Shown: positions 17,320-26,583, counted from the stretch's first letter. The stretch: 64,000 bases of DNA from Hallerella sp964501065 (GCA_964501065.1 CAZCRF010000006.1:3508-67507), one strand, 5' to 3'. A program made the numbers and translations. The notes: generated from the sequence alone by a model not told the origin.

Positions 17320-17940
17320 ATGAACGAATTGAAGAATTTTCGTGCAGTGGGTCTTTTCGACCTCCTTTCGGCGCCGGTCACGCCCATCGGGGCTTTTGAC
17401 GCGGAACAATTCAAAAAGGACGTGCGCCCCTTGTTTGAAAAGGGATCGAAGTTCATCGCCGTGGATTTGACCGGCTTGGACTTCTTGTACAGCGACGCGT
17501 GCAGCGCATTCAACATGGTCCGGCAGGAGCTTTCCCCTCTTGGCGGAGCCTTCGGCGTCTTGACCGACAACGATATTGTCGTGGATTGTTTGCAGAAGGC
17601 TGGCCTAGACAGGAACTTGCTCGTGTTCCGCAAGGAAGCGGACATGATGGCGTTCTCGATGAAGGAGACCGGTCTGCAGGAGGATGAGCCGAAGAAGGGA
17701 GCGGAACAAATCGTCTCCTCGGCGAATTCCCACGCAATGCCGTCGCAAGATTCGGGGAGGCGTCGGGTGACGGGACGGTTCACCAAGAGCTTCAACGCCA
17801 TTCGAAAGGATGCAAAGCCGCTTACCGGCGGAATGGAAAATCCGTTCCAAGAAAAGAAGTCTTCCGGTCGCATCTGGTTCCGCATCCTTCTCTTTTTGCT
17901 GCTCGCGGCCGCAGTCGCCGCCTTTGTCGTTTTGCGGTAA
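17320..17940 (+). CDS. STAS-domain protein with C-terminal membrane anchor
   Basis: A 206-residue protein. Residues about 15-105 look like a STAS (anti-sigma-factor antagonist) domain, with V-D-L-T-G-L-D-F-L-Y-S-D-A-C-S-A-F matching the phosphorylation loop region. A polar linker (105-180) leads to a C-terminal transmembrane helix (about 187-204) with almost nothing after it, so the STAS domain would face the cytoplasm as a tail-anchored protein. A TTG at 17311 is an alternative start with better GGAGGA spacing. Its stop overlaps the next ATG by one base. No kinase or phosphatase partner is nearby. Confidence 0.7.
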   Translation: MNELKNFRAVGLFDLLSAPVTPIGAFDAEQFKKDVRPLFEKGSKFIAVDLTGLDFLYSDACSAFNMVRQELSPLGGAFGVLTDNDIVVDCLQKAGLDRNLLVFRKEADMMAFSMKETGLQEDEPKKGAEQIVSSANSHAMPSQDSGRRRVTGRFTKSFNAIRKDAKPLTGGMENPFQEKKSSGRIWFRILLFLLLAAAVAAFVVLR

Positions 17941-18875
17941 TGGCGTCCTTTCGCGAATACAGAAGCGGAAAGTTCGGCTGGAGACCCCAAAAGCGCATTC
18001 CGGTGTTGCGGACTCTTTGCGTTTTGGCCTTGATTTATGCAGTCTATGCCAGCGGGACCGTGCAAAAGGCTTGGAACGTTGTCGGGGAATGGCGGCATCG
18101 GGCGTCTGCGTTGTCGGAGGCTCTTCCTTTGGAATGGATTGGGCGATGTGAAAAATCCGGAGGCGAGGCGTTCCCGGTGAAAAATTCCCTGGGGCGGTGT
18201 TCGTGGGTGTTGACGTCCCCGGGGAAAGTTTCCCTTTTGCCGGAAAATGATTTTGTGCGTTATGCGGCGTCTGTCCCCGTTCTGCGGTATCCGCTGGCGG
18301 TGCATTGGATTGCCGACACGGCGGACTTTGAAACGCCCCTGTTGCTGGGGGTGCAGGGGGATTCGTTGAAAGCCTGGTTCTTCCGCTTGACCCTTCCGGA
18401 TTCTTCTTTCGCTTGGGTCGATGGGGAGGGGTGCCGCGCATTGGAGCCGTGCCCCCACAATCCGCTCATGGGCGGCGCCATCCCGATTCTTTCGGATTTT
18501 GATTTTGAAGGCAGGGAGGCTCTTTTGTTGAAAGACCTTTTTTCCGGGATTGGCGAGGCTCCCGTTTTCCCGGTGCTCCCCGGGAAGGTCGTGTCGCTTT
18601 CCGAGGATTCGTCCGGCTTTCGGATTTACATGGATCACGGGGGGAATCTGTTTTCTCGGATTTCGGAACTTCCGAACGTCTCCCCGGGAGTTGAAGTCGG
18701 CAGAAGCCTTTTGCAGGGCGAACCGTTGGGGCGCTTGTCCCCGAACGACAGCTCTTCCTTTTATTTGGAAATCTTGCGGAATGGACGTTTTGTCCGATGG
18801 AAGAAGTTTTACGACGACGCGCATGTCGCGGATGCGGAAGACGTGGAATCCTTTCGACGGAAGTGGGGACTTTGA
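17940..18875 (+). CDS. Membrane-anchored degenerate M23/LytM-domain protein
   Basis: A 311-residue protein with a single N-terminal anchor (about 22-38). The C-terminal third follows the LytM/M23 pattern: F-P-V-L-P-G-K-V-V-S, a D-H-G-G-N segment, L-L-Q-G-E-P-L-G-R-L and a final F-Y-L-E-I-L-R-N-G-R. The HxH metal pair of active M23 enzymes (H-L-H-F-E-I) is replaced by F-Y-L-E-I, so it is probably catalytically dead, like EnvC/NlpD-type activators of amidases. It is joined to the STAS gene upstream (TAATG) and the lipoprotein gene downstream (TGATG). Confidence 0.65.
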   Translation: MASFREYRSGKFGWRPQKRIPVLRTLCVLALIYAVYASGTVQKAWNVVGEWRHRASALSEALPLEWIGRCEKSGGEAFPVKNSLGRCSWVLTSPGKVSLLPENDFVRYAASVPVLRYPLAVHWIADTADFETPLLLGVQGDSLKAWFFRLTLPDSSFAWVDGEGCRALEPCPHNPLMGGAIPILSDFDFEGREALLLKDLFSGIGEAPVFPVLPGKVVSLSEDSSGFRIYMDHGGNLFSRISELPNVSPGVEVGRSLLQGEPLGRLSPNDSSSFYLEILRNGRFVRWKKFYDDAHVADAEDVESFRRKWGL

Positions 18876-20002
18876 TGCGGCGGTTGCTTCTTTTTTTTGT
18901 CATCGCGCTGCTTTGCGCCTGTTCGCAGTCGGATGACGGACCGATTCCCGTTTACCCGGACGGTTTCTCCGTCGACGGTTACGGTTACGTCCTCTTTGCC
19001 GAGCTGGATTCCGGCAGCCGATTCCATCTTTACGGCGATACGGTGGAAATCGCCTTGGACAGCATGTGGACTTTCGGCAATTGCTTCTTGAAGCAGATTG
19101 AAGTCGTCGCTTCCCACCCGGAAGACTCGATCCTTTCCCTGAAGGTGAATTTGGCTCTGGGGAACACGGGAGTCTCGGATTGTCCGCAGCCCCTCTTTCG
19201 CCCGGATACGGTGATCCGCATCCCCTTTCTTGCAACGTGGAAGGACGTTCGCGAAATCCGCGTCGAAGGGGACGCCCACAACGATTTCTTCAAGGAATCC
19301 CCGGACACCTCCTCGGCGGCCTCTTCGACTTTCAAGGATTCCATCCTGGTGCGCCGGGGCGGCTTTTCGCGGGAAAGCGTGACCGTTTATCTGGACTCCG
19401 CCTTTGGAAATCCCCATGCGTATCCGCGCAGAACGTCGAACGATACGGCGGGAATTCTCGCAATCGTGGACTCCTTCAAAGTGAAGGAATATCCTTACCG
19501 CTTCATGGAATCCCGCTGCACGGAAATCCACGATTCCTGCGAAACGGTCCCGGACACGGTTTGGGGAAGACTCCGGACTGCGGACACCTCCCTTGTCCCC
19601 GTCCGTCTCTCGTGTGCCGAAGATTCAACGTCGGATGATGTCGTTTATTGCCTTTCCGCCGATTGGGAGGACGATTCGACAGCCGTCGGCGATTCCGTTT
19701 ACATTTGGCGGGACACGACTTGGTCCACGTCGTTTTATTACGCGGAGAGGATACCGAAATGTTCGGGGGTGAATTCGGGGGATTTTTCGGGCGCGGTGAC
19801 GGCCGGGCGTTATTACACGGCGAAGTTCATGCTCTTCGTCCCGGATGCGGAAGAATCGGGATGCGGCCCGGCGGCCTTGCCGGAATGGATTTTTTATAGA
19901 TTGAATCCGGTGACGGAAATTTTGGACTCCGCTTTGGCGGACACTCTCCTTGCGGCTTGGAAAAAGGCCTCCGTCGGATTGGAAGAGGAAGAAGATGATT
20001 GA
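18875..20002 (+). CDS. Lipoprotein of unknown function
   Basis: A 375-residue protein with a short lipoprotein signal (M-R-R-L-L-L-F-F-V..., lipobox L-C-A-C, Cys16). The mature part is acidic, Asp/Ser/Thr-rich and contains paired Cys. A repeated E-S-R-C-T-E and S-C-A-E pattern suggests disulfide-bonded beta domains. I recognise no family. The start at 18875 is set by the lipobox and the TGATG junction with the LytM-like gene. It overlaps the NUDIX gene by eight bases. Confidence 0.7.
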   Translation: MRRLLLFFVIALLCACSQSDDGPIPVYPDGFSVDGYGYVLFAELDSGSRFHLYGDTVEIALDSMWTFGNCFLKQIEVVASHPEDSILSLKVNLALGNTGVSDCPQPLFRPDTVIRIPFLATWKDVREIRVEGDAHNDFFKESPDTSSAASSTFKDSILVRRGGFSRESVTVYLDSAFGNPHAYPRRTSNDTAGILAIVDSFKVKEYPYRFMESRCTEIHDSCETVPDTVWGRLRTADTSLVPVRLSCAEDSTSDDVVYCLSADWEDDSTAVGDSVYIWRDTTWSTSFYYAERIPKCSGVNSGDFSGAVTAGRYYTAKFMLFVPDAEESGCGPAALPEWIFYRLNPVTEILDSALADTLLAAWKKASVGLEEEEDD

Positions 20003-20717
20003 ATACGGCTTTTCTGAAGAAATCCCCGAAGCGGACAGGGCGTCCGTCCTGGAAAGTTCGCTTTTCCGGAATTGGCTTTCAACGGTGGAAAAAAAATTCA
20101 TCGTCACCAAGATTCACTTTTCGTCCGTGGATTTCCGCTTCAAGAATCATTCTCCGCTGTTCATCAAGTTGACGGCGACAGCCACTCTCTTTGACGGGAA
20201 GCCCGTCCACGGGATAGTCCTTGTCCGCGGGAACGCCGTCGGCGTCCTGGTGGTCTTGCGCTCGGAGGGGAAGCCTTATCTGTTGCTTGTCCGCCAACCG
20301 CGCTTTCCCATTTCGGAAACGGAGTCCTTGGAAATTCCGGCGGGAATTCTCGATTGGTCCGGGGATTACCGCAAAGTCGCCCTTTCGGAATTGAAGGAAG
20401 AAGCGATGCTCGATGTCGAGGACGGCGAGCTGATCGATTTGACGGGATTTTACACTGAAGGACGGTTGGATGGCCATGCGGGGAGCTGCGGGCTCTTGGA
20501 CGAGAGGATTCGCCTCTTCGCCGTGGAACGGGAAGTTTCCCCGGAGGACTTGAAACGCCTTGACGGCAGGAACCAGGAATACACGGACGAGGGGGAATGG
20601 ATTAAAACGGTCGTGCTGCCTTACGAAGAGGCCGGGAAACAGTTCATCGACAGCAAGAATCTCGTGGCGATGTTCCTGTATGAACGTTACCTGAAGGCCG
20701 TGGGCAGGCACTTGTGA
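19995..20717 (+). CDS. NUDIX hydrolase
   Basis: A 240-residue protein with a Nudix box around residue 115: a glycine-led loop G-I-L-D-W-S-G followed by S-E-L-K-E-E-A. The spacing is that of the Nudix motif but the REUxEE arginine is Ser. The arrangement resembles ADP-ribose/nucleotide-sugar diphosphatases such as NUDT14-like enzymes; the substrate is not determined. The ATG at 19995 has a strong GGAAGAGGAAGAAG upstream and overlaps the lipoprotein gene by eight bases. Its last 74 bases overlap the convergent PHP-domain gene. Confidence 0.8.
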   Translation: MIEYGFSEEIPEADRASVLESSLFRNWLSTVEKKFIVTKIHFSSVDFRFKNHSPLFIKLTATATLFDGKPVHGIVLVRGNAVGVLVVLRSEGKPYLLLVRQPRFPISETESLEIPAGILDWSGDYRKVALSELKEEAMLDVEDGELIDLTGFYTEGRLDGHAGSCGLLDERIRLFAVEREVSPEDLKRLDGRNQEYTDEGEWIKTVVLPYEEAGKQFIDSKNLVAMFLYERYLKAVGRHL

Positions 20718-22179
20718 GGGCGAATCGCCCCGAAGAGGTTTCGGCTTCGGCCCGGACGTAGGCGAAGTTCTCCAAGGAGATTTCGGCGAAGGCTTCGTAG
20801 GCGGGCTGAGTTTGGACGGAGACTTTTATTTCGGCTTCCCGTTCCTTTGGGGACGCCTTTTGGGCGAAGACGGAAAACGACTTCAATTCCCCGAAGTCCG
20901 GAGTGCTTTTGAAGCGGAAGGTCGCCGCGCCGTTTTCAAGAGTCCACCAGAGGGCGGGACCGTCGGTGACGAACAGGTTGTCTCCGCGGAATGCGTCCAC
21001 GGGGTCCGAGCCTTTGACGACCGTTCGCACGTAGCCGAAGACGTGTGTCCGGGACTGTTTGAGCTTCAACAGGGGAATCTTCACTCCCGTGTATTCATTC
21101 AGGTCTCCATGGGCGTCGTTTCCGCCGAGGGGCAACAGGAAGTTCCCCTTTTCAAGCTCCGAAACCCAGAAAGCCTTCCCCAAAAAGAAGCCGTCGTCCT
21201 TGGAGCCGTTCCAAAATTCCAGGCCGGCAATGGGATTCTCCGCCCCTTTTTGGAGGTCGCGTTCGCTCCAATTCCCCCGGCGGAAGATGAATCGTTCGAT
21301 GCGCCCCATCTTTTCCATGGGATGCGCGGCGAAGCAGGGGAGTTTTGTCATTGCCGTGATTTGCGGAATGGAAAGGGTCGGTTTGTTGTCGAGCCATTTT
21401 CGGCCGCAATCCCCCTCGCCCGGGACGAAAAAGGCGTTCCCGGGAAAGAGAAGGTGCACGTTCCTCCCCTCGGAATTCCCGGCGGACACTTCTTCCCCGG
21501 CGATGAGTTTCGGGTGTTCGGGGAGCCTTGCGATTTCTTCGCGGAGTGCCGCGTAGCGGAGTGCGGCGTCGGTGCGAACCATGTAATCGTCCTTGTCGAA
21601 GGCGAAATCGTAGGAATGGTCCGTGCAAAAGACGAAGTCCAGGCCGACGGCTTTGGCGGCGCGCTGCAGCACGTCCGGGGACGCTCCGAATTCCACGGGA
21701 TCCGCGGAAACGTAAGTGTGGGCGTGGGTGTCCCCGGCGATGTAGCCGTCCGGTTTGGGAATGGGGTGTTTCAAGACTTCCATCTGGAGCGGACTTTTCT
21801 TCAGTCCGGTGAGGTTGAACCGCTCGATGCGCTTCTTCTTTTTGCCGATGCGGACGATTGCCGTTGCGCGGACCTCGTATTTGCCGGGGGGGAGGTTCCC
21901 GCAGGGGACGGGGATGAATGCAAACGGCTCGGAGATGGATTTTTGGATTTTAAATGTTTGGGAGAAGCTTTTTTCGGCGGATGAAAATTCCGCCTCGAGG
22001 GATTCGACGGCCACGGGGAAACGGTTCGCTTCCCGAATGACAATGAACAGGGTCGGCTCTTCGCCCGGGACGATTTCAAACGGCGCATCGATGATGATTT
22101 CCGGTTCTTTTTTGAACAGGACGGACCACGGGAGCTTGAACTTGTAGTGCATTTCCGCGTAATCCGGGTCGAAAATCAT
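20644..22179 (-). CDS. PHP-domain metal-dependent hydrolase
   Basis: A 511-residue protein. The first 130 residues form a beta-rich domain (possibly Ig-like) ahead of a PHP domain. The metal-site motifs are G-D-T-H-A-H-T (about 139-145), C-T-D-H-S-Y-D, A-A-H-P-M-E and G-N-D-A-H-G-D, all intact, so it is likely an active phosphoesterase or phosphatase. There is no signal peptide. The start at 22179 overlaps the barrel-protein stop by four bases, although the frame is open further upstream. The C-terminus runs 74 bases into the opposite NUDIX gene. The substrate is unknown. Confidence 0.75.
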   Translation of the reverse strand: MIFDPDYAEMHYKFKLPWSVLFKKEPEIIIDAPFEIVPGEEPTLFIVIREANRFPVAVESLEAEFSSAEKSFSQTFKIQKSISEPFAFIPVPCGNLPPGKYEVRATAIVRIGKKKKRIERFNLTGLKKSPLQMEVLKHPIPKPDGYIAGDTHAHTYVSADPVEFGASPDVLQRAAKAVGLDFVFCTDHSYDFAFDKDDYMVRTDAALRYAALREEIARLPEHPKLIAGEEVSAGNSEGRNVHLLFPGNAFFVPGEGDCGRKWLDNKPTLSIPQITAMTKLPCFAAHPMEKMGRIERFIFRRGNWSERDLQKGAENPIAGLEFWNGSKDDGFFLGKAFWVSELEKGNFLLPLGGNDAHGDLNEYTGVKIPLLKLKQSRTHVFGYVRTVVKGSDPVDAFRGDNLFVTDGPALWWTLENGAATFRFKSTPDFGELKSFSVFAQKASPKEREAEIKVSVQTQPAYEAFAEISLENFAYVRAEAETSSGRFALTSACPRPSGNVHTGTSPRDSCCR

Positions 22180-22973
22180 TCTTCCGCCTGCCGGGAATGG
22201 ATGACGCCGAAGCTGAAGCGGAACTGCAGCTGCAGCCCGCCCAAATCCCACTTCGCCTTGTCCGAGTCCGCGTCGGGGACGACTCCGGAAAACGGTTCGT
22301 CGGACTTGACGATGATGCGGGAATAACCGATGTCCCCGTAAATGTGGATGTTCTTCCAGGTGGCGGCCAAATAGCCGAGGCTCACGCCGAAGCCGTTTCC
22401 CCACGGGGAGGTTTCCGCATCGATGTGCCCCCAGCTCGAATAGATTTCCGTTCCCGGGAGCATCCAATACCAGCGGAACGCGATGCTGAAAAGGCTCGCG
22501 TTCGAGAGGGAAATGAGGTTCGACGGGATGGCGACGCGGTATTCCAAGAAGAGCGGCACGCCCTGCAGCGTGTAGCTGTAGTCGTGGATTTTATCCTTGC
22601 GGTCGGTGACGACGACGGATTCGTTGTCGTAGATGAAACCGGCACCGAGGCTCACGAAATGGCCGTTCCGCCATTGGACTTGAACGCCCGCCGTGACGGG
22701 GAAGCAAAAGTTCACCTTTTGGAAATCCTGCTTGGCGACGTAGCTGCTTTCGGATGCCGTCAAGGCCTGTGCGCGGTAATTTTTGTAAATCGTGTCGATT
22801 GCCGCTTGGAATTTTTCGCGGTTGTCGAATCCGAGGAATGAAATCGACGGTTGGACGAAAAAGGCGAGGAGACTCCGTTCTTCGGAGTCGCTTTGCCCGG
22901 ACATCCCCGAAGTGGCGTTGGCGGCGAAAAGGCCCGTGCAAAGGAGGAGAGTGGCCCAAAGTGCCCGAATCAA
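22176..22973 (-). CDS. Outer-membrane beta-barrel-like protein
   Basis: A 265-residue protein. I place the start at a TTG (22973) because it directly overlaps the upstream BamD-like stop (TTGA) and gives a normal signal peptide (M-I-R-A-L-W-A-T-L-L-L-C..., ending A-A-N-A) behind a GAGGACGA ribosome site. No ATG would give a signal peptide. The mature part shows alternating hydrophobic and aromatic strands (G-V-S-L-G-Y-L-A-A-T and similar) and a final F-R-F-S-F-G-V strand, typical of a small outer-membrane barrel. I recognise no family. Confidence 0.65.
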   Translation of the reverse strand: MIRALWATLLLCTGLFAANATSGMSGQSDSEERSLLAFFVQPSISFLGFDNREKFQAAIDTIYKNYRAQALTASESSYVAKQDFQKVNFCFPVTAGVQVQWRNGHFVSLGAGFIYDNESVVVTDRKDKIHDYSYTLQGVPLFLEYRVAIPSNLISLSNASLFSIAFRWYWMLPGTEIYSSWGHIDAETSPWGNGFGVSLGYLAATWKNIHIYGDIGYSRIIVKSDEPFSGVVPDADSDKAKWDLGGLQLQFRFSFGVIHSRQAEE

Positions 22974-23851
22974 TCTTCGTCCTCGTCTTCGGGGTGCGCT
23001 TCCGCTTCTTCCTTCGCTTCCCTCTTTTCCAACAATTTCTGTTTCTGCTCCTTTTCGAGGCGCTTCTGGAAGTTCTTTTCGAGTTTCGCGATGTAACGCT
23101 CCTGGTTTTCCGGCGAGTCCAGTCTCTTTTGGATGCTGTCCGGGACTGTCAGCCGGTAATTCTCCAAGTAGTAGCGTGCGGATTCGAATTGATCCAGTTC
23201 CGCATAGCTCTTGACAAGAAGAGCCAAGGCTTCCGGTCGCCGCTTGCTCTTCGGGTAAAGGTCCAGGAATTCCTTCATGTAGATGGCGGACGATTGCGGA
23301 TGCCCGAGCTTGTGGTAAAGGCGCGCCGTGCGGAAGTCGCGCTCTGCCCGGCGTTCCGTGAGCAAGTTCAGGTAATGGTTGACGGAATCGGAGAGGGGGG
23401 ATTCCGGGTGGTTGGACAGGAACTTTTCGAAGTCGCGCATGGCGAGGGTCGTGTTGGTCTCGTCCCGGTCGATGTTGTATTCGATGTTGAACGCGGCGAC
23501 GGCCTTGCGGAATTCCGCCGTTTCGTTGAACGGGGAACTCGGGAAGTTGTTCACGAAACTGCCGTATTCTCCGCGGGCTTCCAGCCATTCTTCCAAGTTG
23601 AAGTAGCTCTCGGCCAGCAGGAACTGCGTCTGCTCCATGTAGCCCGTGCCGATGCAAAGGTTCAAAATTTCTTCGAGAGGGCCTTTGACGCGTCCGTAGT
23701 GGCCTTCCTTGAATTCCTTGTCGGCGGCGTCGAACCGGTTCTTGCACATTTGCGTGCGGTCGCCGCCGCCCTCGCTTGTCGCACAGGCGGACAGGGTGAA
23801 GATGCCGAAAGAGAGCAGGAGCGGCAAGAGGAAAGATTTATTTATGCGCAT
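22970..23851 (-). CDS. bamD: BamD-like lipoprotein (outer-membrane assembly TPR protein)
   Basis: A 293-residue lipoprotein (lipobox L-S-A-C, Cys23) with about five TPR-like helical hairpins. The pattern D-A-A-D-K-E-F-K-E-G-H-Y near residue 45, the F-L-S-N-H-P-E-S-P-L-S segment and the repeated Y-P/A-L-L-V-K-S-Y-A-E-L stretches match BamD/YfiO, which docks on BamA to insert outer-membrane proteins. A charged Glu/Lys coiled tail (about 245-293) is longer than in proteobacterial BamD. It heads a three-gene minus-strand run with the barrel protein and PHP genes. Confidence 0.75.
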   Translation of the reverse strand: MRINKSFLLPLLLSFGIFTLSACATSEGGGDRTQMCKNRFDAADKEFKEGHYGRVKGPLEEILNLCIGTGYMEQTQFLLAESYFNLEEWLEARGEYGSFVNNFPSSPFNETAEFRKAVAAFNIEYNIDRDETNTTLAMRDFEKFLSNHPESPLSDSVNHYLNLLTERRAERDFRTARLYHKLGHPQSSAIYMKEFLDLYPKSKRRPEALALLVKSYAELDQFESARYYLENYRLTVPDSIQKRLDSPENQERYIAKLEKNFQKRLEKEQKQKLLEKREAKEEAEAHPEDEDED

Positions 23852-23923
23852 GAGTCCGTCTTGAAAAGGATGGAACGGGTTTCAAGTTTCTAAATTAGCA
23901 AAAAAACAGAGTTTGAAATAGCC

Positions 23924-25339
23924 ATGATTCTTGTACGATATGTGCTGAAGGAACACCTCGCGCCCTTTTTGCTGGCGTTGTTCGTCATCACGTTCCTCTT
24001 CGTCGTGGATTTTCTCGTGACGATTTTGGACAATGTCCTTTCGAAGGGGCTGCCCGCTTCGACAGTCCTTGAAATATTCCTGTTGAACATCGCCTGGATG
24101 CTCTCCCTTTCGATTCCGATGGCGGTCCTTGTCGCGTGTCTCATGGCCTTCGGGCGGCTTTCCGGGGATCAGGAGATAACGGCGATGAAGGCGGCGGGGG
24201 TTTCGCCTTTGGCCATCGTGCGCCCCGTTTTGCTTGTCGGCCTGTTGGTCTCGGAGCTTTTGATTCTTTTCAACAATTGGATCTTGCCGGAGGCGAATCA
24301 CAGATCCGTGGCGCTGATGAGTGCCGTTTCCCGGAAGAAGCCGCACGCATTCGTCGATGCCGGAAAGTTGATAACGCAGTTCCCGGGAGTCCAATTGTGG
24401 GTCGATCGGATTGATCCGTCTTCGGGGACTTTGTATGGAGTCCAGATTTTTGAAACGGGCGGGAAGGGGCCGCCGCGCGTCGTGATCGCGGATAGTGCGA
24501 CGATGGATTACGTCGACAACGGGATGACGCTGATGCTCCGTCTGAAGAGCGGGGAAAACCATATGGTGGACAAGGACAATCCGGCGGATTACTTCCGCAT
24601 CCGCTTCTCTTCGGAAGATTTTGCGATGAAAAACGTGAACGACCGGTTGGAGCGTCGCGACCGCAAGCACAGGAGTGACCGGGAAATGCCTGTCGAAATG
24701 ATGCTCGAAGTCATCGGGGAAGCGGAAAAGAACGAGGCGAAAATCGTCGAGGAGTCCCGCGAAACGCTCTTTCCCGAACTGATCCGCATGAAAGGGCTTG
24801 TCTCCGGGGATTCCGTCGTGCCCCGTGACGGGAAGTGGAATTTGCCCCTCGATTCCGCGCGGCACGCGCGCGCCCTGCGGGACGTCTCCGTGTCCGAGAA
24901 AACGCGGGAACGCCTGGTCCACAGGACGGTGGAACGCGTCTTGAACGAACGGAAGCGCCAGGCGCAGTATTGGGTCGAAGTCCACAAGAAGTTCAGCACG
25001 AGCGTCGCGTGCGTCGTCTTCGTGCTGATTGGCGCCCCCCTCGGCATCATGGCGCGGAAGGGGGGAATCGGCACGGGCATCATTTACAGCATCGCGTTCT
25101 TCGTCCTCTATTGGGTCTGCCTCATCGGCGGGGAAAACTTGGCCGACCGTTTGATGGTCTCGCCCGTGCTCGCCATGTGGATTTCGAACGTCATCATCGG
25201 GGCTTTTGGAATCCTCTTCATGTGGAAGATGTATCGCGACCGCTATTCCGGGACGACTCCCGTGGGGCATGTCAAGAACCTTTTCCGCCGGATTTCGGGA
25301 AAATTCAAGCGCAGGAAGTCGCCGGAGGGCTCGGCGTGA
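23924..25339 (+). CDS. lptF: LptF/LptG-family permease (LPS export)
   Basis: A 471-residue YjgP/YjgQ permease: three N-terminal helices, a large periplasmic beta-jellyroll (about 130-330) and three C-terminal helices. The start M-I-L-V-R-Y-V-L-K-E-H and the first two helices are typical. With the next gene it should form the inner-membrane LptFG pair that, with LptB, moves lipopolysaccharide toward the outer membrane. The periplasmic domain has a charged insertion. A weak TAAATTAG (23891-23898) may be its promoter. Which of the two is LptF and which LptG is uncertain. Confidence 0.88.
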   Translation: MILVRYVLKEHLAPFLLALFVITFLFVVDFLVTILDNVLSKGLPASTVLEIFLLNIAWMLSLSIPMAVLVACLMAFGRLSGDQEITAMKAAGVSPLAIVRPVLLVGLLVSELLILFNNWILPEANHRSVALMSAVSRKKPHAFVDAGKLITQFPGVQLWVDRIDPSSGTLYGVQIFETGGKGPPRVVIADSATMDYVDNGMTLMLRLKSGENHMVDKDNPADYFRIRFSSEDFAMKNVNDRLERRDRKHRSDREMPVEMMLEVIGEAEKNEAKIVEESRETLFPELIRMKGLVSGDSVVPRDGKWNLPLDSARHARALRDVSVSEKTRERLVHRTVERVLNERKRQAQYWVEVHKKFSTSVACVVFVLIGAPLGIMARKGGIGTGIIYSIAFFVLYWVCLIGGENLADRLMVSPVLAMWISNVIIGAFGILFMWKMYRDRYSGTTPVGHVKNLFRRISGKFKRRKSPEGSA

Positions 25340-26583
25340 AGTTCTCGAGGTATCTGGTCGTACATTTTTTGAAGATGTTTCTGCTGGTGCTCCTCGGGGC
25401 CGTCTTCATGTTCATCGTCATCGATTTCGTGGGGAATATCCGCACTTGGCTTGCCCGTGACCTGTCCGATGTCCGCGAATACTATCTGGCCTACTTGCCC
25501 TACATCGTCTATTTGGTGACTCCCGTCGCCCTCTTCATCGGCATTGTCGCTTCGGTGGGGAACATGTCCCGGCACTTGGAATTCATGGCCATCCAGCAAT
25601 CGGGTAGAAGCCCGTTCCGCGCCCTTTTCCCGGTCTTTTTCGTCGGTGCGGCGGTCACGCTCTTTTCCTTTTACTTGGATGCCGAAGTCTTGCCGGATGC
25701 GAACCACGAGCGTTACAAAATCATGGAGCCGATGGCGCAGCAACGCCGCGATCCGAGGATCAAGGACAAGCGGGACTTCGTTTACATTTCCGGGGACAAG
25801 ACCAGTTGGTTCATGCGCTCTTACGGCGGAAGCGCAAGGCTCGGGCGCGACGTCGTGCTGCTGGTTTACCGCGACGGGAATCTTTACGAACGCTTTGACG
25901 CGCGCCGTCTGCGCTGGATGGATCCGGACACGGTTTGGAAACAGGAGGCCGCTCCCCCCGTGGCTTTCCGCAAAAAGGCCCGCGCCCGCGAACGGGGAAG
26001 CCTTTTTTCCGACTCGACGGATCTCAACGGGAATTCTTCGGATGGCGTGGAAAGTTCCTCGTCAAAAGCGGAAGTGGAGAGCATCGTGCCGGGGTATTGG
26101 CGGCTCGAAGACGGCTATAGCCGAACCTTTTTGAACGACGGGACCGTTCAAGTGAGGCGTTTTTCCCGAGAGAGCCTGAAGGGGAAAACGGAGATTCTCC
26201 CGGAGGATTTTTTGGATGAACGGCAGCGCGGCGACGAAATGGATGCGAAGACCATTTTGCGCAAGATAGAAGTGCAGAAGCGTTCCGGGGAGAAGACCAG
26301 CAAACTCGAAACGGCTTATTACTTCAAGTTTTCCGGGTCGGTCATGAATTTCATCGTCTTGTTGATTGGGGCGGCCCTTGCGCACAGGTTCAATCGGAAT
26401 GGAGGGCTTTCTCAAAAATTCGGGGTTGGGATTTTGCTCGTGTTTAGCTATTATGTTGTCATTCGGATTGGGCTGAAGATGGGTGAAAACGGTGCGCTGA
26501 ATCCCATGCTCGGGGCCTGGATCGGGCACATCCTTTTTGCGGTCGTCGCCGTGTGGATGTTGCACCGCTCATTCCGTTTGTAA
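25336..26583 (+). CDS. lptG: LptF/LptG-family permease, second of pair
   Basis: A 415-residue paralogue of the upstream permease with the same layout of 3 + 3 helices and a periplasmic domain. The best start is a GTG at 25336 that overlaps the upstream TGA (GTGA) and gives V-K-F-S-R-Y-L-V-V-H-F-L-K, the family N-terminus; the frame is open upstream. A Ser-rich stretch (about 225-255) in the periplasmic domain is unusual and probably a flexible loop. Six C-terminal residues follow the last helix. Confidence 0.85.
   Translation: MKFSRYLVVHFLKMFLLVLLGAVFMFIVIDFVGNIRTWLARDLSDVREYYLAYLPYIVYLVTPVALFIGIVASVGNMSRHLEFMAIQQSGRSPFRALFPVFFVGAAVTLFSFYLDAEVLPDANHERYKIMEPMAQQRRDPRIKDKRDFVYISGDKTSWFMRSYGGSARLGRDVVLLVYRDGNLYERFDARRLRWMDPDTVWKQEAAPPVAFRKKARARERGSLFSDSTDLNGNSSDGVESSSSKAEVESIVPGYWRLEDGYSRTFLNDGTVQVRRFSRESLKGKTEILPEDFLDERQRGDEMDAKTILRKIEVQKRSGEKTSKLETAYYFKFSGSVMNFIVLLIGAALAHRFNRNGGLSQKFGVGILLVFSYYVVIRIGLKMGENGALNPMLGAWIGHILFAVVAVWMLHRSFRL

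Noticed and set aside
22974..23747. Upstream extension of the barrel-protein gene to an ATG at 23747
   Set aside because: It lies wholly within bamD in another frame and gives an Arg/Pro-rich sequence without a signal peptide.
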